A program made the translations under genes and the position numbers. This document shows positions 33,029 to 43,257 of a DNA stretch of 43,257 bases, one piece after another (the first letter of the stretch is position 1; each line of letters opens with the position of its first letter). The notes below the pieces were generated by a model. That model saw only the letters and a list, made by a program, of their open reading frames with translations. It ran no database searches and was not told the origin of the DNA. The DNA is taken from NCBI RefSeq assembly GCF_000968015.1, contig NZ_LACH01000077.1, positions 1 to 43,257 of the forward strand, given 5' to 3'. This DNA comes from Pseudomonas fluorescens. Its GTDB lineage: Bacteria; Pseudomonadota; Gammaproteobacteria; Pseudomonadales; Pseudomonadaceae.

Positions 33029-33052
33029 AAAAACCCGCTTTCGCGGGTTTTT
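33029..33052 (-). terminator. Terminator of the right tRNA-Leu gene
   Basis: The same AAAAACCCGC-TTTC-GCGGGTTTTT hairpin as after copy 1, about 40 bases beyond the tRNA 3' end on the minus strand. Confidence 0.9.
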
Positions 33053-33091
33053 GTGTGAGCCTTGAAATTGAACTAATCTCAAGCTCGAAAT

Positions 33092-33178
33092 TGGTGCCCA
33101 GAAGAAGACTCGAACTTCCACGACCTTGCGGTCACCAGCACCTGAAGCTGGCGTGTCTACCAATTTCACCATCTGGGC
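33092..33178 (-). tRNA. tRNA-Leu(CAG), copy 2
   Basis: Identical in all 87 bases to the copy at 32839-32925: anticodon CAG, encoded CCA, long variable arm. The offset between copies is 253 bases. Confidence 0.97.
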
Positions 33179-33214
33179 AGTATCGGCAGCGCTAGTGCGT
33201 CGTCGATGGCGCGC

Positions 33215-33243
33215 ACTATACGGAGCGTCTTTTTAACTGTAAA
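33215..33243 (-). promoter_or_regulatory. Promoter of tRNA-Leu copy 2
   Basis: On the minus strand TTTACA, 17 bases, TATAGT. It keeps the same CTCCGTATAGTGCGC core as the other copy, while flanking sequence has diverged. Confidence 0.85.
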
Positions 33244-33404
33244 CCCCCGGTATTAAAAAAACCTGAAAAATATTACCAGTGGTATTCAAATCAGCTTTGC
33301 GATGTCGATAAAGGGCTTTAGATGGGCTGTCACAGCCTGAAATTTCCCGTTTCATTACGCCTATGCCAAACTAACCCGCATATAGACAAGGTGAAAACTC
33401 TCTA

Positions 33405-36035
33405 ATGGCCGATTGGCAGTCCCTCGATCCCGAGGCCGCTCGTGAAGCGGAAAAATATGACAACCCTATTCCTAGCCGCGAACTGATCCTTCAGCACCTT
33501 GCTGATCGGGGTTCGCCTGCTAACCGCGAGCAACTGGTCGAAGAGTTTGGTCTGACCACAGAAGACCAGATCGAAGCCCTGCGCCGCCGCCTGCGCGCCA
33601 TGGAGCGCGACGCTCAACTCATCTATACCCGTCGCGGCACCTATGCGCCGGTGGACAAGCTCGACCTGATCCTGGGTCGCATCAGCGGTCACCGTGACGG
33701 CTTCGGCTTCCTGGTCCCGGACGACGGCAGTGACGACCTGTTCATGAGCCCGGCGCAAATGCGTCTGGTGTTCGATGGCGATCGTGCCTTGGCCCGTGTT
33801 TCCGGCCTTGACCGTCGCGGTCGCCGCGAAGGCATGATCGTCGAAGTGGTCTCCCGTGCCCATGAGACCATCGTTGGCCGTTACTTCGAAGAGGGCGGTA
33901 TTGGTTTTGTCGTTGCGGACAATCCGAAGATCCAGCAAGAAGTGCTGGTCACGCCGGGCCGCAACGCCAACGCCCAGATCGGTCAGTTCGTCGAAGTGAA
34001 GATCACTCACTGGCCGACGCCACGCTTCCAGCCGCAAGGCGACGTGGTCGAAGTCGTGGGCAACTACATGGCGCCGGGCATGGAAATCGACGTTGCCCTG
34101 CGCACCTACGATATTCCTCACGTCTGGCCTGAGGCTGTGCTGAAAGAAGCCGCCAAGCTCAAGCCGGAAGTCGAAGAGAAAGACAAAGAGAAGCGAATCG
34201 ACCTGCGTCATCTGCCGTTCGTCACCATCGACGGCGAAGATGCGCGCGACTTCGATGATGCGGTCTACTGCGAAGCCAAGCCGGGCAAGCTGCGCCTGTT
34301 CTCCGGCGGCTGGAAGTTGTACGTGGCGATCGCCGACGTTTCCAGCTACGTGAAAATCGGTTCGGCGCTGGACAACGAATCCCAGGTGCGCGGCAACTCG
34401 GTGTACTTCCCCGAGCGCGTTGTGCCGATGCTGCCTGAGCAGTTGTCCAACGGCCTGTGCTCGCTGAACCCGCATGTCGATCGCCTGGCCATGGTTTGCG
34501 AGATGACCATCTCCAAATCCGGCGAGATGACCGACTACTGCTTCTACGAAGCGGTGATTCACTCCCACGCTCGCCTGACCTACAACAAAGTCAGCGCGAT
34601 GCTGGAAACGCCGAAACTCACCGAGGCGCGTCAGCTCCGTGGCGAGTACAACGACGTTTTGCCGCACCTCAAGCAGCTCTACGCACTGTACAAAGTGCTG
34701 TTGGCCGCTCGTCACGTGCGTGGCGCGATCGATTTCGAAACACAGGAAACCCGGATCATCTTCGGGACCGAGCGCAAGATTGCCGAAATCCGTCCAACTG
34801 TTCGTAACGACGCCCACAAGCTGATCGAGGAATGCATGCTGGCGGCCAACGTGGCCACCGCCGAATTCCTGAAAAAGCACGAAATCCCGGCGCTGTACCG
34901 CGTCCACGATGGCCCGCCACCGGAGCGTCTGGAAAAGCTGCGCGCCTTTCTTGGCGAACTCGGCCTGTCCCTGCACAAAGGCAAGGACGGCCCGTCGCCG
35001 AAGGACTACCAGGCATTGCTGGCGAGCATCAAGGACCGTCCGGATTTCCACCTGATCCAGACCGTTATGCTGCGTTCGTTGAGCCAAGCGGTGTATAGCG
35101 CCGATAACCAGGGCCACTTCGGCCTGAATTACGAAGCCTATACCCACTTCACCTCACCGATCCGCCGCTACCCGGACTTGCTCACGCATCGGGCGATTCG
35201 CAGCGTCATCCATTCGAAAATGGACACCCCGCACGTTCGCCGTGCTGGCGCGATGACCATTCCGAAAGCGCGCATCTATCCGTACGACGAGGCGATTCTG
35301 GAGCAGCTCGGCGAGCAGTGCTCGATGAGCGAGCGCCGTGCCGACGAAGCGACCCGCGACGTTGTGAACTGGCTCAAGTGCGAGTTCATGAAAGACCGTG
35401 TGGGCGAGTCGTTCCCGGGTGTGATCACTGCCGTGACCGGTTTTGGTCTGTTCGTCGAGCTGACCGATATCTACGTCGAAGGCCTGGTGCACGTCACCGC
35501 GCTGCCGGGCGATTACTACCACTTCGATCCTGTGCACCACCGCCTGGCCGGTGAACGTACCGGTCGCAGCTTCCGTCTTGGCGATACCGTTGAAGTGCGC
35601 GTCATGCGCGTCGACCTCGACGAGCGCAAGATCGACTTCGAGATGGCTGAAAAAACCATCAGCGCGCCGATTGGCCGCAAGAAGCGCGGGACTGAAGCCG
35701 CTGCACCCGCTACCAAAACGGCTGCAGAGCCAGCCCCGGCGAAAACCGGTCGTCGTCCTGCCAAGGAAAAAGCCGTAGAAGCCTATCGCCCGAGCGATGC
35801 CGCGGCGAAAAATGCCGAATTGCGCAAAAGTCGTGAGATGAAGCAGGCGTTGCTGTCTGAAGCGAAAAGCGGCGGTAAAGCGGCGTCTGGGGGAAAGACC
35901 GGACGGTCGGCGCCTGACAAGGCTCCCGGCGGCAAGCCAGCCAAACCGAGCAAACACCGTAAAGGCCCGCCAAAAGCGGGTTCTGCTCCAGCCGCCAAAA
36001 GCGGCGGGGCGCGTAAACCGAAGGCCAAGTCATGA
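33405..36035 (+). CDS. rnr: Ribonuclease R
   Basis: A processive 3'-5' exoribonuclease that unwinds structured RNA; roles include rRNA quality control and cold adaptation. 876 residues: an N-terminal winged-helix region (about 20-80), two cold-shock domains, the RNB catalytic domain with DGEDARDFDDAV starting at D276 (metal ligands D276, D282, D284 and D285 by comparison with E. coli), an S1 domain (about 660-745), and a basic low-complexity tail of about 125 residues rich in K, A, P and G. A weak AAGGTGA lies upstream of the ATG. The 160-base gap to the tRNA promoter shows no clear promoter. It overlaps rlmB by four bases. Confidence 0.96.
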   Translation: MADWQSLDPEAAREAEKYDNPIPSRELILQHLADRGSPANREQLVEEFGLTTEDQIEALRRRLRAMERDAQLIYTRRGTYAPVDKLDLILGRISGHRDGFGFLVPDDGSDDLFMSPAQMRLVFDGDRALARVSGLDRRGRREGMIVEVVSRAHETIVGRYFEEGGIGFVVADNPKIQQEVLVTPGRNANAQIGQFVEVKITHWPTPRFQPQGDVVEVVGNYMAPGMEIDVALRTYDIPHVWPEAVLKEAAKLKPEVEEKDKEKRIDLRHLPFVTIDGEDARDFDDAVYCEAKPGKLRLFSGGWKLYVAIADVSSYVKIGSALDNESQVRGNSVYFPERVVPMLPEQLSNGLCSLNPHVDRLAMVCEMTISKSGEMTDYCFYEAVIHSHARLTYNKVSAMLETPKLTEARQLRGEYNDVLPHLKQLYALYKVLLAARHVRGAIDFETQETRIIFGTERKIAEIRPTVRNDAHKLIEECMLAANVATAEFLKKHEIPALYRVHDGPPPERLEKLRAFLGELGLSLHKGKDGPSPKDYQALLASIKDRPDFHLIQTVMLRSLSQAVYSADNQGHFGLNYEAYTHFTSPIRRYPDLLTHRAIRSVIHSKMDTPHVRRAGAMTIPKARIYPYDEAILEQLGEQCSMSERRADEATRDVVNWLKCEFMKDRVGESFPGVITAVTGFGLFVELTDIYVEGLVHVTALPGDYYHFDPVHHRLAGERTGRSFRLGDTVEVRVMRVDLDERKIDFEMAEKTISAPIGRKKRGTEAAAPATKTAAEPAPAKTGRRPAKEKAVEAYRPSDAAAKNAELRKSREMKQALLSEAKSGGKAASGGKTGRSAPDKAPGGKPAKPSKHRKGPPKAGSAPAAKSGGARKPKAKS

Positions 36036-36799
36036 GTCAGTTGGAAAAGATCTACGGCGTGCACGCTGTAGAAGCGTTGCTGCGTCACCACCCAAAACGC
36101 GTCAAGCAGATCTGGCTGGCCGAAGGCCGCAGTGATCCGCGCGTGCAGACCCTGATCCAGTTGGCTGCGGAAAATCGCGTAGCCGTTGGCAACGCCGAGC
36201 GCCGTGAGCTCGATGCCTGGGTCGAAGGCGTGCACCAGGGCGTGGTGGCGGACGTGAGTCCGAGCCAGGTCTGGGGCGAGGCGATGCTCGACGAATTGCT
36301 CGATCGCACCGAAGGCGCGCCGCTGTTGCTGGTGCTCGACGGCGTGACCGACCCGCACAACCTCGGCGCTTGCCTGCGTTCGGCCGATGCGGCCGGCGCA
36401 CTGGCGGTGATCGTGCCGAAGGACAAGTCAGCCACGCTGACCCCAACGGTACGAAAAGTCGCTTGTGGCGCGGCGGAAGTGATTCCGTTGGTCGCCGTCA
36501 CCAACCTGGCGCGCACCCTGGAAAAACTCAAGCAGCGCGGCTTGTGGGTTGTCGGTACGGCGGGCGAGGCTGAGCAGAGTCTGTATCAGCAAGACATGAC
36601 TGGCCCGACCATCCTGATCATGGGTGCTGAAGGCAGCGGCATGCGTCGCCTGACTCGCGATCTTTGCGATTATCTGGTGCACCTGCCGATGACCGGTAGC
36701 GTCAGCAGCCTCAACGTGTCTGTTGCGACTGGCGTTTGCCTGTTCGAGGCTCAGCGTCAGCGCAGCGTCAAAGCCGCCGGAACCGCCAAAAAGTCTTAA
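36032..36799 (+). CDS. rlmB: 23S rRNA (guanosine-2'-O-)-methyltransferase RlmB
   Basis: Methylates the 2'-O of G2251 in the 23S rRNA P loop. 255 residues: an N-terminal L30e-like RNA-binding domain (about 1-75) and a C-terminal knotted SPOUT domain with NLGACLRSADA near 110, GAEGSGM near 198 and SSLNVSVATG near 226. The start codon overlaps the rnr stop (ATGA), the same rnr-rlmB pairing as in enterobacteria. Confidence 0.96.
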   Translation: MSQLEKIYGVHAVEALLRHHPKRVKQIWLAEGRSDPRVQTLIQLAAENRVAVGNAERRELDAWVEGVHQGVVADVSPSQVWGEAMLDELLDRTEGAPLLLVLDGVTDPHNLGACLRSADAAGALAVIVPKDKSATLTPTVRKVACGAAEVIPLVAVTNLARTLEKLKQRGLWVVGTAGEAEQSLYQQDMTGPTILIMGAEGSGMRRLTRDLCDYLVHLPMTGSVSSLNVSVATGVCLFEAQRQRSVKAAGTAKKS

Positions 36800-36813
36800 G
36801 CCAGTTGTGATCC

Positions 36814-36905
36814 CTGTGGGAGCGAGCTTGCTCGCGATAGCGGAGTAACATTCAGCATCAATGTTGAATGTCGCGCCCTCATCGCGAGCAAGCTCGCTCC
36901 CACAG
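36814..36905. repeat. REP pair (GCGAGC family)
   Basis: CTGTGGGAGCGAGCTTGCTC and its mirror, with a further inner inverted repeat (ACATTCA/TGAATGT) in the centre. It follows the rlmB stop. Apart from this pair and the rpsF promoter and leader, bases 36800-37113 hold no gene. Confidence 0.88.
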
Positions 36906-36966
36906 TGGTTTGTGGTGAGGCGAAAATAGTGGGTTGAACGAACTGTTCAAATAATCACCAATTGCC

Positions 36967-36995
36967 TTGCACCTCTTCTGTCCCTTCTCTACAAT
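36967..36995 (+). promoter_or_regulatory. Promoter of the rpsF operon
   Basis: TTGCAC, 17 bases, TACAAT followed by a GC-rich discriminator. It is a strong sigma70 promoter about 118 bases upstream of rpsF. Confidence 0.82.
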
Positions 36996-37002
36996 TGCGC
37001 CC

Positions 37003-37108
37003 CTTGCTATGACGGCAGGCACGCATGTGTCTATCGCAAGCAAGTCCATAAGTGTCATTCACTCCTTGTCTGACCGCTTTTGAGCGGCAGGCTACAACCC
37101 GTAAGGAG
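37003..37108 (+). promoter_or_regulatory. Structured rpsF leader, candidate S6:S18 feedback site
   Basis: The leader can form CTTGCT/AGCAAG (37003-37008 with 37039-37044) enclosing a small GGCAC/GTGTC stem. A second hairpin CCGCT-TTTG-AGCGG (37074-37087) lies 16 bases before the AAGGAG. In several bacteria the S6:S18 complex binds a structured leader of its own mRNA, so feedback is plausible here, but the exact motif is not established by eye. Confidence 0.45.
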
Positions 37109-37113
37109 CATTC

Positions 37114-37536
37114 ATGCGTCATTACGAAATCATCTTTTTGGTCCACCCGGATCAAAGCGAGCAAGTCGGCGGCATGGTAGAGCGTTACACCAAGCTGATC
37201 GAAGAAGACGGCGGCAAAATCCACCGTCTGGAAGATTGGGGCCGTCGTCAACTGGCCTACGCAATCAACAATGTTCACAAGGCTCACTACGTGATGCTGA
37301 ACGTTGAGTGCACTGGCAAGGCCCTGGCCGAGCTGGAAGACAACTTCCGCTACAACGATGCAGTGATCCGTAACCTGGTCATCCGTCGCGAAGAAGCCGT
37401 TACCGGCCAATCCGAGATGCTCAAGGCTGAAGAAAACCGCAGTGAGCGCCGTGAGCGTCGCGACCGTCCTGAGCACGAAGGCGCTGAAAGCGCTGATAGT
37501 GATGACAGCGACAACAGCGATAACGCTGACGAGTAA
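37114..37536 (+). CDS. rpsF: 30S ribosomal protein S6
   Basis: 140 residues; the S6 fold occupies about 1-100 (MRHYEIIFLVHPDQ at the start, EDWGRRQLAYAI in the middle), where it pairs with S18 in the platform of the 30S subunit. The tail (about 105-140) is charged, ending in a run of D, S, N and E; glutamate may be added to the S6 C-terminus by RimK in this group. AAGGAG lies five bases upstream of the ATG. First gene of the ribosomal operon. Confidence 0.97.
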   Translation: MRHYEIIFLVHPDQSEQVGGMVERYTKLIEEDGGKIHRLEDWGRRQLAYAINNVHKAHYVMLNVECTGKALAELEDNFRYNDAVIRNLVIRREEAVTGQSEMLKAEENRSERRERRDRPEHEGAESADSDDSDNSDNADE

Positions 37537-37564
37537 TCCACGGACCTTTTGAGGAGCCTATTAC

Positions 37565-37795
37565 ATGGCACGTTTCTTCCGTCGTCGTAAATTCTGCCGC
37601 TTCACCGCTGAAGACGTGAAAGAGATCGATTACAAAGATCTCAACACTCTGAAAGCTTATGTATCCGAGACCGGCAAAATCGTTCCAAGCCGCATCACCG
37701 GTACCAAAGCACGTTATCAGCGTCAGCTGGCCACCGCTATCAAGCGCGCCCGCTTCCTGGCCCTGCTGGCCTACACCGACAGCCACGGCCGCTGA
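37565..37795 (+). CDS. rpsR: 30S ribosomal protein S18
   Basis: 76 residues, the usual length, with [10 protein letters not shown] at the start and [26 protein letters not shown] toward the end, the conserved S18 core. It binds next to S6 in the 30S platform. A GAGGAG lies upstream. It follows rpsF by 28 bases. Confidence 0.97.
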
Positions 37796-37831
37796 GACCG
37801 GGCAGTCGACACGTAGCAAAGGATTGAAAGC

Positions 37832-38725
37832 ATGCGTGCCATAGCTGAGTTCATCATGCGCGGCCGTATGCAGGCCACTCTCGTAGTGGCCGGATGCGCA
37901 ATATTGCCGTTGTTGTATTGGTTGGGTGCTGCCGCTGGTTGCCTTGTGCTCCTGCGGCGCGGATTGAAGGACGCCCTGGGCGTTCTTGCTCTGGGACTGC
38001 TGCCGGCGTTGTTCTGGTGGCTTTACTCCGATGACCCACGGGCACTTCTGGTGCTGCTGGGGTCTTGGAGCCTTGCGTTGGTTTTGCGCGCAAGCGAATC
38101 CTGGAACCGCGTGCTGCTGGTCAGCATAGCGATGGGAGTGGTGTTTTCAGTGGTGCTGGGGACGGCTTTTGGTCCCCAAATCGAGATGCTGGCGCAGGCT
38201 TTGATAAAAGTCATGCCGTCGCTACTCGGTGATGTCTACCAGAAGTTGTCGGTAGACGAGCAAGCGCATTTTGCGTCCCTGATCGCACCGGTCCTGACCG
38301 GCCTGATTGCGGCCTTGTTGCAAATCGTCAGTGTGCTGAGCCTGCTTGTCGGGCGCTACTGGCAGGCGTTGTTGTACAACCCGGGTGGTTTTGGTCGCGA
38401 GTTTCGCGCCATCCGATTCCCGCTGGGGCTGGCGATGTTACTGCTGGCGTTCATGCTTCTGGGACCGAACATCGGTCCGCAGATGGCCATGTTGACGCCG
38501 TTGTGCAGTGTACCGCTGGTGTTCGCCGGGCTGGCCCTGATTCACGGGCTGGTGGCGCAAAAGCGACTGGCCAGGTTCTGGCTGGTGGGGTTGTACGTCA
38601 CGCTGTTGCTGTTCATGCAGCTGATCTATCCGTTGCTGGTGGTCTTGGCCATCGTCGACAGCCTGATTGATTTTCGCGGTCGTTCGACGCCGAAAGACGT
38701 CGATAGCGCGAACGGTGAAGGTTAA
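37832..38725 (+). CDS. Multi-pass membrane protein between rpsR and rplI (DUF2232/YybS-like)
   Basis: 297 residues with about eight hydrophobic segments, a predicted amphipathic loop (about 120-150, VYQKLSVDEQAHF) and a short polar tail beginning with DFRGRSTPK. Segment spacing, length and the terminal DFR suggest the DUF2232 (YybS) family, but I assign this by pattern only. The gene lies within the ribosomal operon, 36 bases after rpsR and 19 bases before rplI, as I recall for other pseudomonads. Function unknown. Confidence 0.7.
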   Translation: MRAIAEFIMRGRMQATLVVAGCAILPLLYWLGAAAGCLVLLRRGLKDALGVLALGLLPALFWWLYSDDPRALLVLLGSWSLALVLRASESWNRVLLVSIAMGVVFSVVLGTAFGPQIEMLAQALIKVMPSLLGDVYQKLSVDEQAHFASLIAPVLTGLIAALLQIVSVLSLLVGRYWQALLYNPGGFGREFRAIRFPLGLAMLLLAFMLLGPNIGPQMAMLTPLCSVPLVFAGLALIHGLVAQKRLARFWLVGLYVTLLLFMQLIYPLLVVLAIVDSLIDFRGRSTPKDVDSANGEG

Positions 38726-38744
38726 AAGTTAAGAGGATTTTCAC

Positions 38745-39191
38745 ATGCAACTGATCCTTCTGGAAAAAGTCACCAACCTGGGCAACCTGGGTGACAAAGT
38801 GAACGTTAAGGCTGGTTACGGTCGTAACTACCTGCTGCCTTACGGCAAAGCTACCGCTGCGACCGCTGCCAACCTGGCTGCGTTCGAAGAGCGTCGCGCT
38901 GAGCTGGAAAAAGCCGCAGCAGATCGTAAAATTTCGGCTGAAAGCCGCGCTGCCCAACTGGCTGAGCTGGAAGTGACTATCACTGCCACCGCTGGCGACG
39001 AAGGCAAGCTGTTCGGTTCGATCGGTACTCACGACATCGCTGATGCACTGACCGCCTCTGGCGTTGAAGTTGCAAAAAGCGAAGTTCGTCTGCCGAACGG
39101 CACTATCCGCAACGTAGGCGAATTCGACGTAGCCGTGCACCTGCACGCCGAAGTTGAAGCCACCGTACGCGTTGTCGTGGTAGCAGCTTAA
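38745..39191 (+). CDS. rplI: 50S ribosomal protein L9
   Basis: 148 residues. The N-terminal domain (MQLILLEKVTNLGNLGDKV, GYGRNYLLPYGKA) binds 23S rRNA, a long helix (about 42-75) follows, and the C-terminal domain begins near 80. GAGG lies just upstream. Last gene of the ribosomal operon, ending at a terminator. Confidence 0.97.
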   Translation: MQLILLEKVTNLGNLGDKVNVKAGYGRNYLLPYGKATAATAANLAAFEERRAELEKAAADRKISAESRAAQLAELEVTITATAGDEGKLFGSIGTHDIADALTASGVEVAKSEVRLPNGTIRNVGEFDVAVHLHAEVEATVRVVVVAA

Positions 39192-39236
39192 GCAGCACTT
39201 GTCGGCTGGTACCCTCGGGTGCTTGCCGGTAACATC

Positions 39237-39277
39237 GGGCACGATCCTGTTTACAGGTCGTGCCCTTTGTCTTTCTG
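39237..39277 (+). terminator. Terminator after rplI
   Basis: GGGCACGATCCTG, loop TTTA, CAGGTCGTGCCC with one bulged T, followed by a T-rich stretch (TTTGTCTTTCTG). It ends the ribosomal operon 35 bases upstream of the dnaB region. Confidence 0.85.
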
Positions 39278-39311
39278 TAATCCCTGCTTTTCATAAAATT
39301 ACCAAGTGGCC

Positions 39312-40706
39312 ATGAACGATATCTCCGCACCCGAGCAATACGATCTGCAAACCGCTGCCCTGAAGGTGCCGCCGCATTCCATCGAGGCCGAACAGGCCGT
39401 GCTCGGTGGTTTGATGCTGGACAACAACGCCTGGGAACGCGTGTTGGATCAGGTCTCGGACGGCGATTTCTATCGACATGACCACCGTTTGATCTTCCGC
39501 GCGATCGCCAAGCTCGCCGACCAGAACTCGCCGATCGACGTCGTGACCCTTGCCGAGCAATTGGACAAGGAAGGTCAGACCTCGCAAGTCGGCGGCCTCG
39601 GATACCTTGGCGAACTGGCAAAAAACACGCCGTCCGTCGCCAACATCAAGGCTTATGCCCAGATTGTCCGAGCGCGGGCGACCTTGCGCCAACTGATCGG
39701 CATCGCCTCCGAGATTGCTGACAGCGCCTTCAACCCGGAAGGCCGCTCGGCTGAAGAGATTCTCGACGAAGCCGAACGGCAGATTTTCCAGATCGCCGAG
39801 GCCCGGCCAAAAACCGGCGGCCCGGTGAGCGTGAATGACCTGTTGACCAAGGCCATCGACCGCATCGACACCTTGTTCAACACTGACAACGCCATTACCG
39901 GCCTGTCCACCGGTTATACCGATCTCGACGGTATGACCAGCGGCCTGCAACCGTCTGACCTGATCATCGTCGCCGGCCGTCCATCCATGGGTAAAACCAC
40001 CTTTGCGATGAACCTGGTGGAAAACGCCGTGCTGCGCAGCGACAAATGCGTATTGGTTTACTCGCTGGAGATGCCAGGCGAATCGCTGATCATGCGTATG
40101 TTGTCGTCCCTCGGCCGGATCGATCAGACCAAGGTTCGTGCCGGTCGCCTGGAAGACGACGATTGGCCGCGCCTGACATCGGCGGTCAACTTGCTCAACG
40201 ATCGCAAGCTGTTCATTGACGATACGGCCGGTATCAGTCCGTCGGAAATGCGTGCACGGACCCGGCGTCTGGTGCGTGAACACGGCGATATCGCCCTGAT
40301 CATGATCGACTATCTGCAATTGATGCAGATCCCGGGTTCTGGCGGTGACAACCGGACCAACGAGATTTCCGAGATCTCCCGTTCCTTGAAAGCCCTGGCC
40401 AAGGAATTCAACTGCCCGGTGGTGGCGCTGTCACAGCTCAACCGCTCCCTGGAGCAACGTCCCAACAAGCGCCCGATCAACTCCGACTTGCGGGAATCCG
40501 GAGCGATCGAGCAGGATGCCGACGTCATCATGTTCGTGTACCGGGACGAGGTGTATCACCCGGAAACCGAACACAAAGGCATCGCCGAGATCATCATCGG
40601 CAAGCAGCGGAACGGCCCGATCGGCACGTCAAGACTGGCGTTCATCGGCAAGTACACCCGTTTCGAAAACCTGGCGCCGGGCAGCTACAACTTCGACGAC
40701 GAGTAA
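39312..40706 (+). CDS. dnaB: Replicative DNA helicase DnaB
   Basis: The hexameric 5'-3' helicase of the replication fork. 464 residues from ATG 39312; an in-frame GTG lies at 39306. N-terminal domain about 15-120, linker, then a RecA-like C-terminal domain with Walker A GRPSMGKT at 222-229 and IMIDYLQLM as Walker B. No Shine-Dalgarno is visible before the start. A possible promoter (TTTCTG, 16 bases, TAAAAT at 39294-39299) would put the transcript start only a few bases from the ATG. No intein or insertion. Confidence 0.96.
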   Translation: MNDISAPEQYDLQTAALKVPPHSIEAEQAVLGGLMLDNNAWERVLDQVSDGDFYRHDHRLIFRAIAKLADQNSPIDVVTLAEQLDKEGQTSQVGGLGYLGELAKNTPSVANIKAYAQIVRARATLRQLIGIASEIADSAFNPEGRSAEEILDEAERQIFQIAEARPKTGGPVSVNDLLTKAIDRIDTLFNTDNAITGLSTGYTDLDGMTSGLQPSDLIIVAGRPSMGKTTFAMNLVENAVLRSDKCVLVYSLEMPGESLIMRMLSSLGRIDQTKVRAGRLEDDDWPRLTSAVNLLNDRKLFIDDTAGISPSEMRARTRRLVREHGDIALIMIDYLQLMQIPGSGGDNRTNEISEISRSLKALAKEFNCPVVALSQLNRSLEQRPNKRPINSDLRESGAIEQDADVIMFVYRDEVYHPETEHKGIAEIIIGKQRNGPIGTSRLAFIGKYTRFENLAPGSYNFDDE

Positions 40707-40711
40707 CAACC

Positions 40712-40800
40712 TGTGAGAGCGAGCTTGCTCGCGATAGCGGTGTGTCAGTCGACATTGATATTGACTGATCCACCGCTATTGCGAGCAAGCTCGCTCCCGC
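40712..40800. repeat. REP pair (GCGAGC family)
   Basis: GTGAGAGCGAGCTTGCTCGC at the left and GCGAGCAAGCTCGCTCCCGC at the right, with a central CAGTCGACATTGATATTGACTG inverted repeat. It separates dnaB from the radical SAM gene. Confidence 0.88.
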
Positions 40801-40851
40801 ATGGGTTGCGCGCAATTTCCGACCATAGCCGTCGGAATTGGTTATTTTTTG

Positions 40852-40860
40852 TGCTATATT
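40852..40860 (+). promoter_or_regulatory. Extended -10 promoter of the YgiQ-type gene
   Basis: TGCTATATT fits TGn followed by a TATATT -10 hexamer, about 40 bases before the start codon. There is no clear -35, as is common for extended -10 promoters. Confidence 0.55.
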
Positions 40861-40899
40861 CCGCCCCCGCGATTTTTCATCTCAACACCGGTCATCGTC

Positions 40900-43203
<2,304 letters not shown>

Positions 43204-43257
43204 ACGGTGACCGCTGATAACAGAACGCCAACCTTCGGCAGACTGTGTGAAAACACA

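Noticed and set aside
32839..33178. The tRNA-Leu pair considered as attachment sites of an integrated element
   Set aside because: Both copies are full length with promoter and terminator; only 166 bases lie between them, with no integrase.
33402..35147. A 581-codon open frame antisense to rnr
   Set aside because: It mirrors the rnr reading frame, has no ribosome binding site and arises from the strong GC bias at third positions. rnr shows intact family motifs throughout.
3056..40800. Repeated palindromes considered as a CRISPR array
   Set aside because: The units are inverted pairs scattered over the window, not regularly spaced direct repeats, and no cas genes are present.

Overview
The window is a chromosomal segment of a Pseudomonas of the P. 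fluorescens group. The gene order serB, psd, rhdA, motAB, rsgA/orn, queG/nnr-tsaE-amiB-mutL-miaA-hfq-hflX-hflK-hflC, hisZ-purA, tRNA-Leu pair, rnr-rlmB, rpsF-rpsR-(membrane protein)-rplI, dnaB follows the pseudomonad core as I remember it from P. aeruginosa. High GC, strong third-position GC bias with long antisense shadow frames, and many short palindromic REP pairs between genes agree with this. No CRISPR array, insertion sequence or prophage was seen.

Left third (1-14800). A leftward Smp/YtjB-like membrane protein with a HAMP segment and a cyclase-like C-terminus is divergent from serB. A leftward cytoplasmic protein with a PilZ-like C-terminus follows, then a rightward accessory gene for a two-repeat high-mannose lectin of the OAA family (P. 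fluorescens agglutinin type). Next come leftward psd, rhdA and an HDOD-domain gene, then rightward motA and motB. These two are separated by a 160-nt near-perfect inverted repeat that begins at the motA stop codon and takes in the region where the motB ribosome binding site should be. rsgA and orn are divergent, followed by a TRIC-type channel gene and leftward queG.

Middle (14858-27775). A long rightward cluster (nnr, tsaE, amiB, mutL, miaA, hfq, hflX, hflK, hflC) has short overlaps at several junctions (nnr/tsaE, amiB/mutL, mutL/miaA, hflK/hflC). It combines metabolite repair, tRNA modification, cell separation, mismatch repair, RNA chaperone and membrane protease control. After a terminator and a structured leader come hisZ and purA.

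Right third (27800-43257). A chemoreceptor gene and a leftward ferric-iron ABC transporter pair (binding protein plus double-length permease, with a Fur-box-like palindrome and no ATPase gene) lie between purA and two tandem tRNA-Leu(CAG) genes. Each tRNA gene has its own promoter and terminator. rnr-rlmB, the rpsF-rpsR-membrane protein-rplI ribosomal operon with a structured leader, dnaB and a YgiQ-type radical SAM gene complete the window.

No wholly new multi-gene system is evident. The parts most worth a second look are the motA/motB palindrome, the lectin, the cyclase-like domain beside serB, and the ATPase-less iron transporter.
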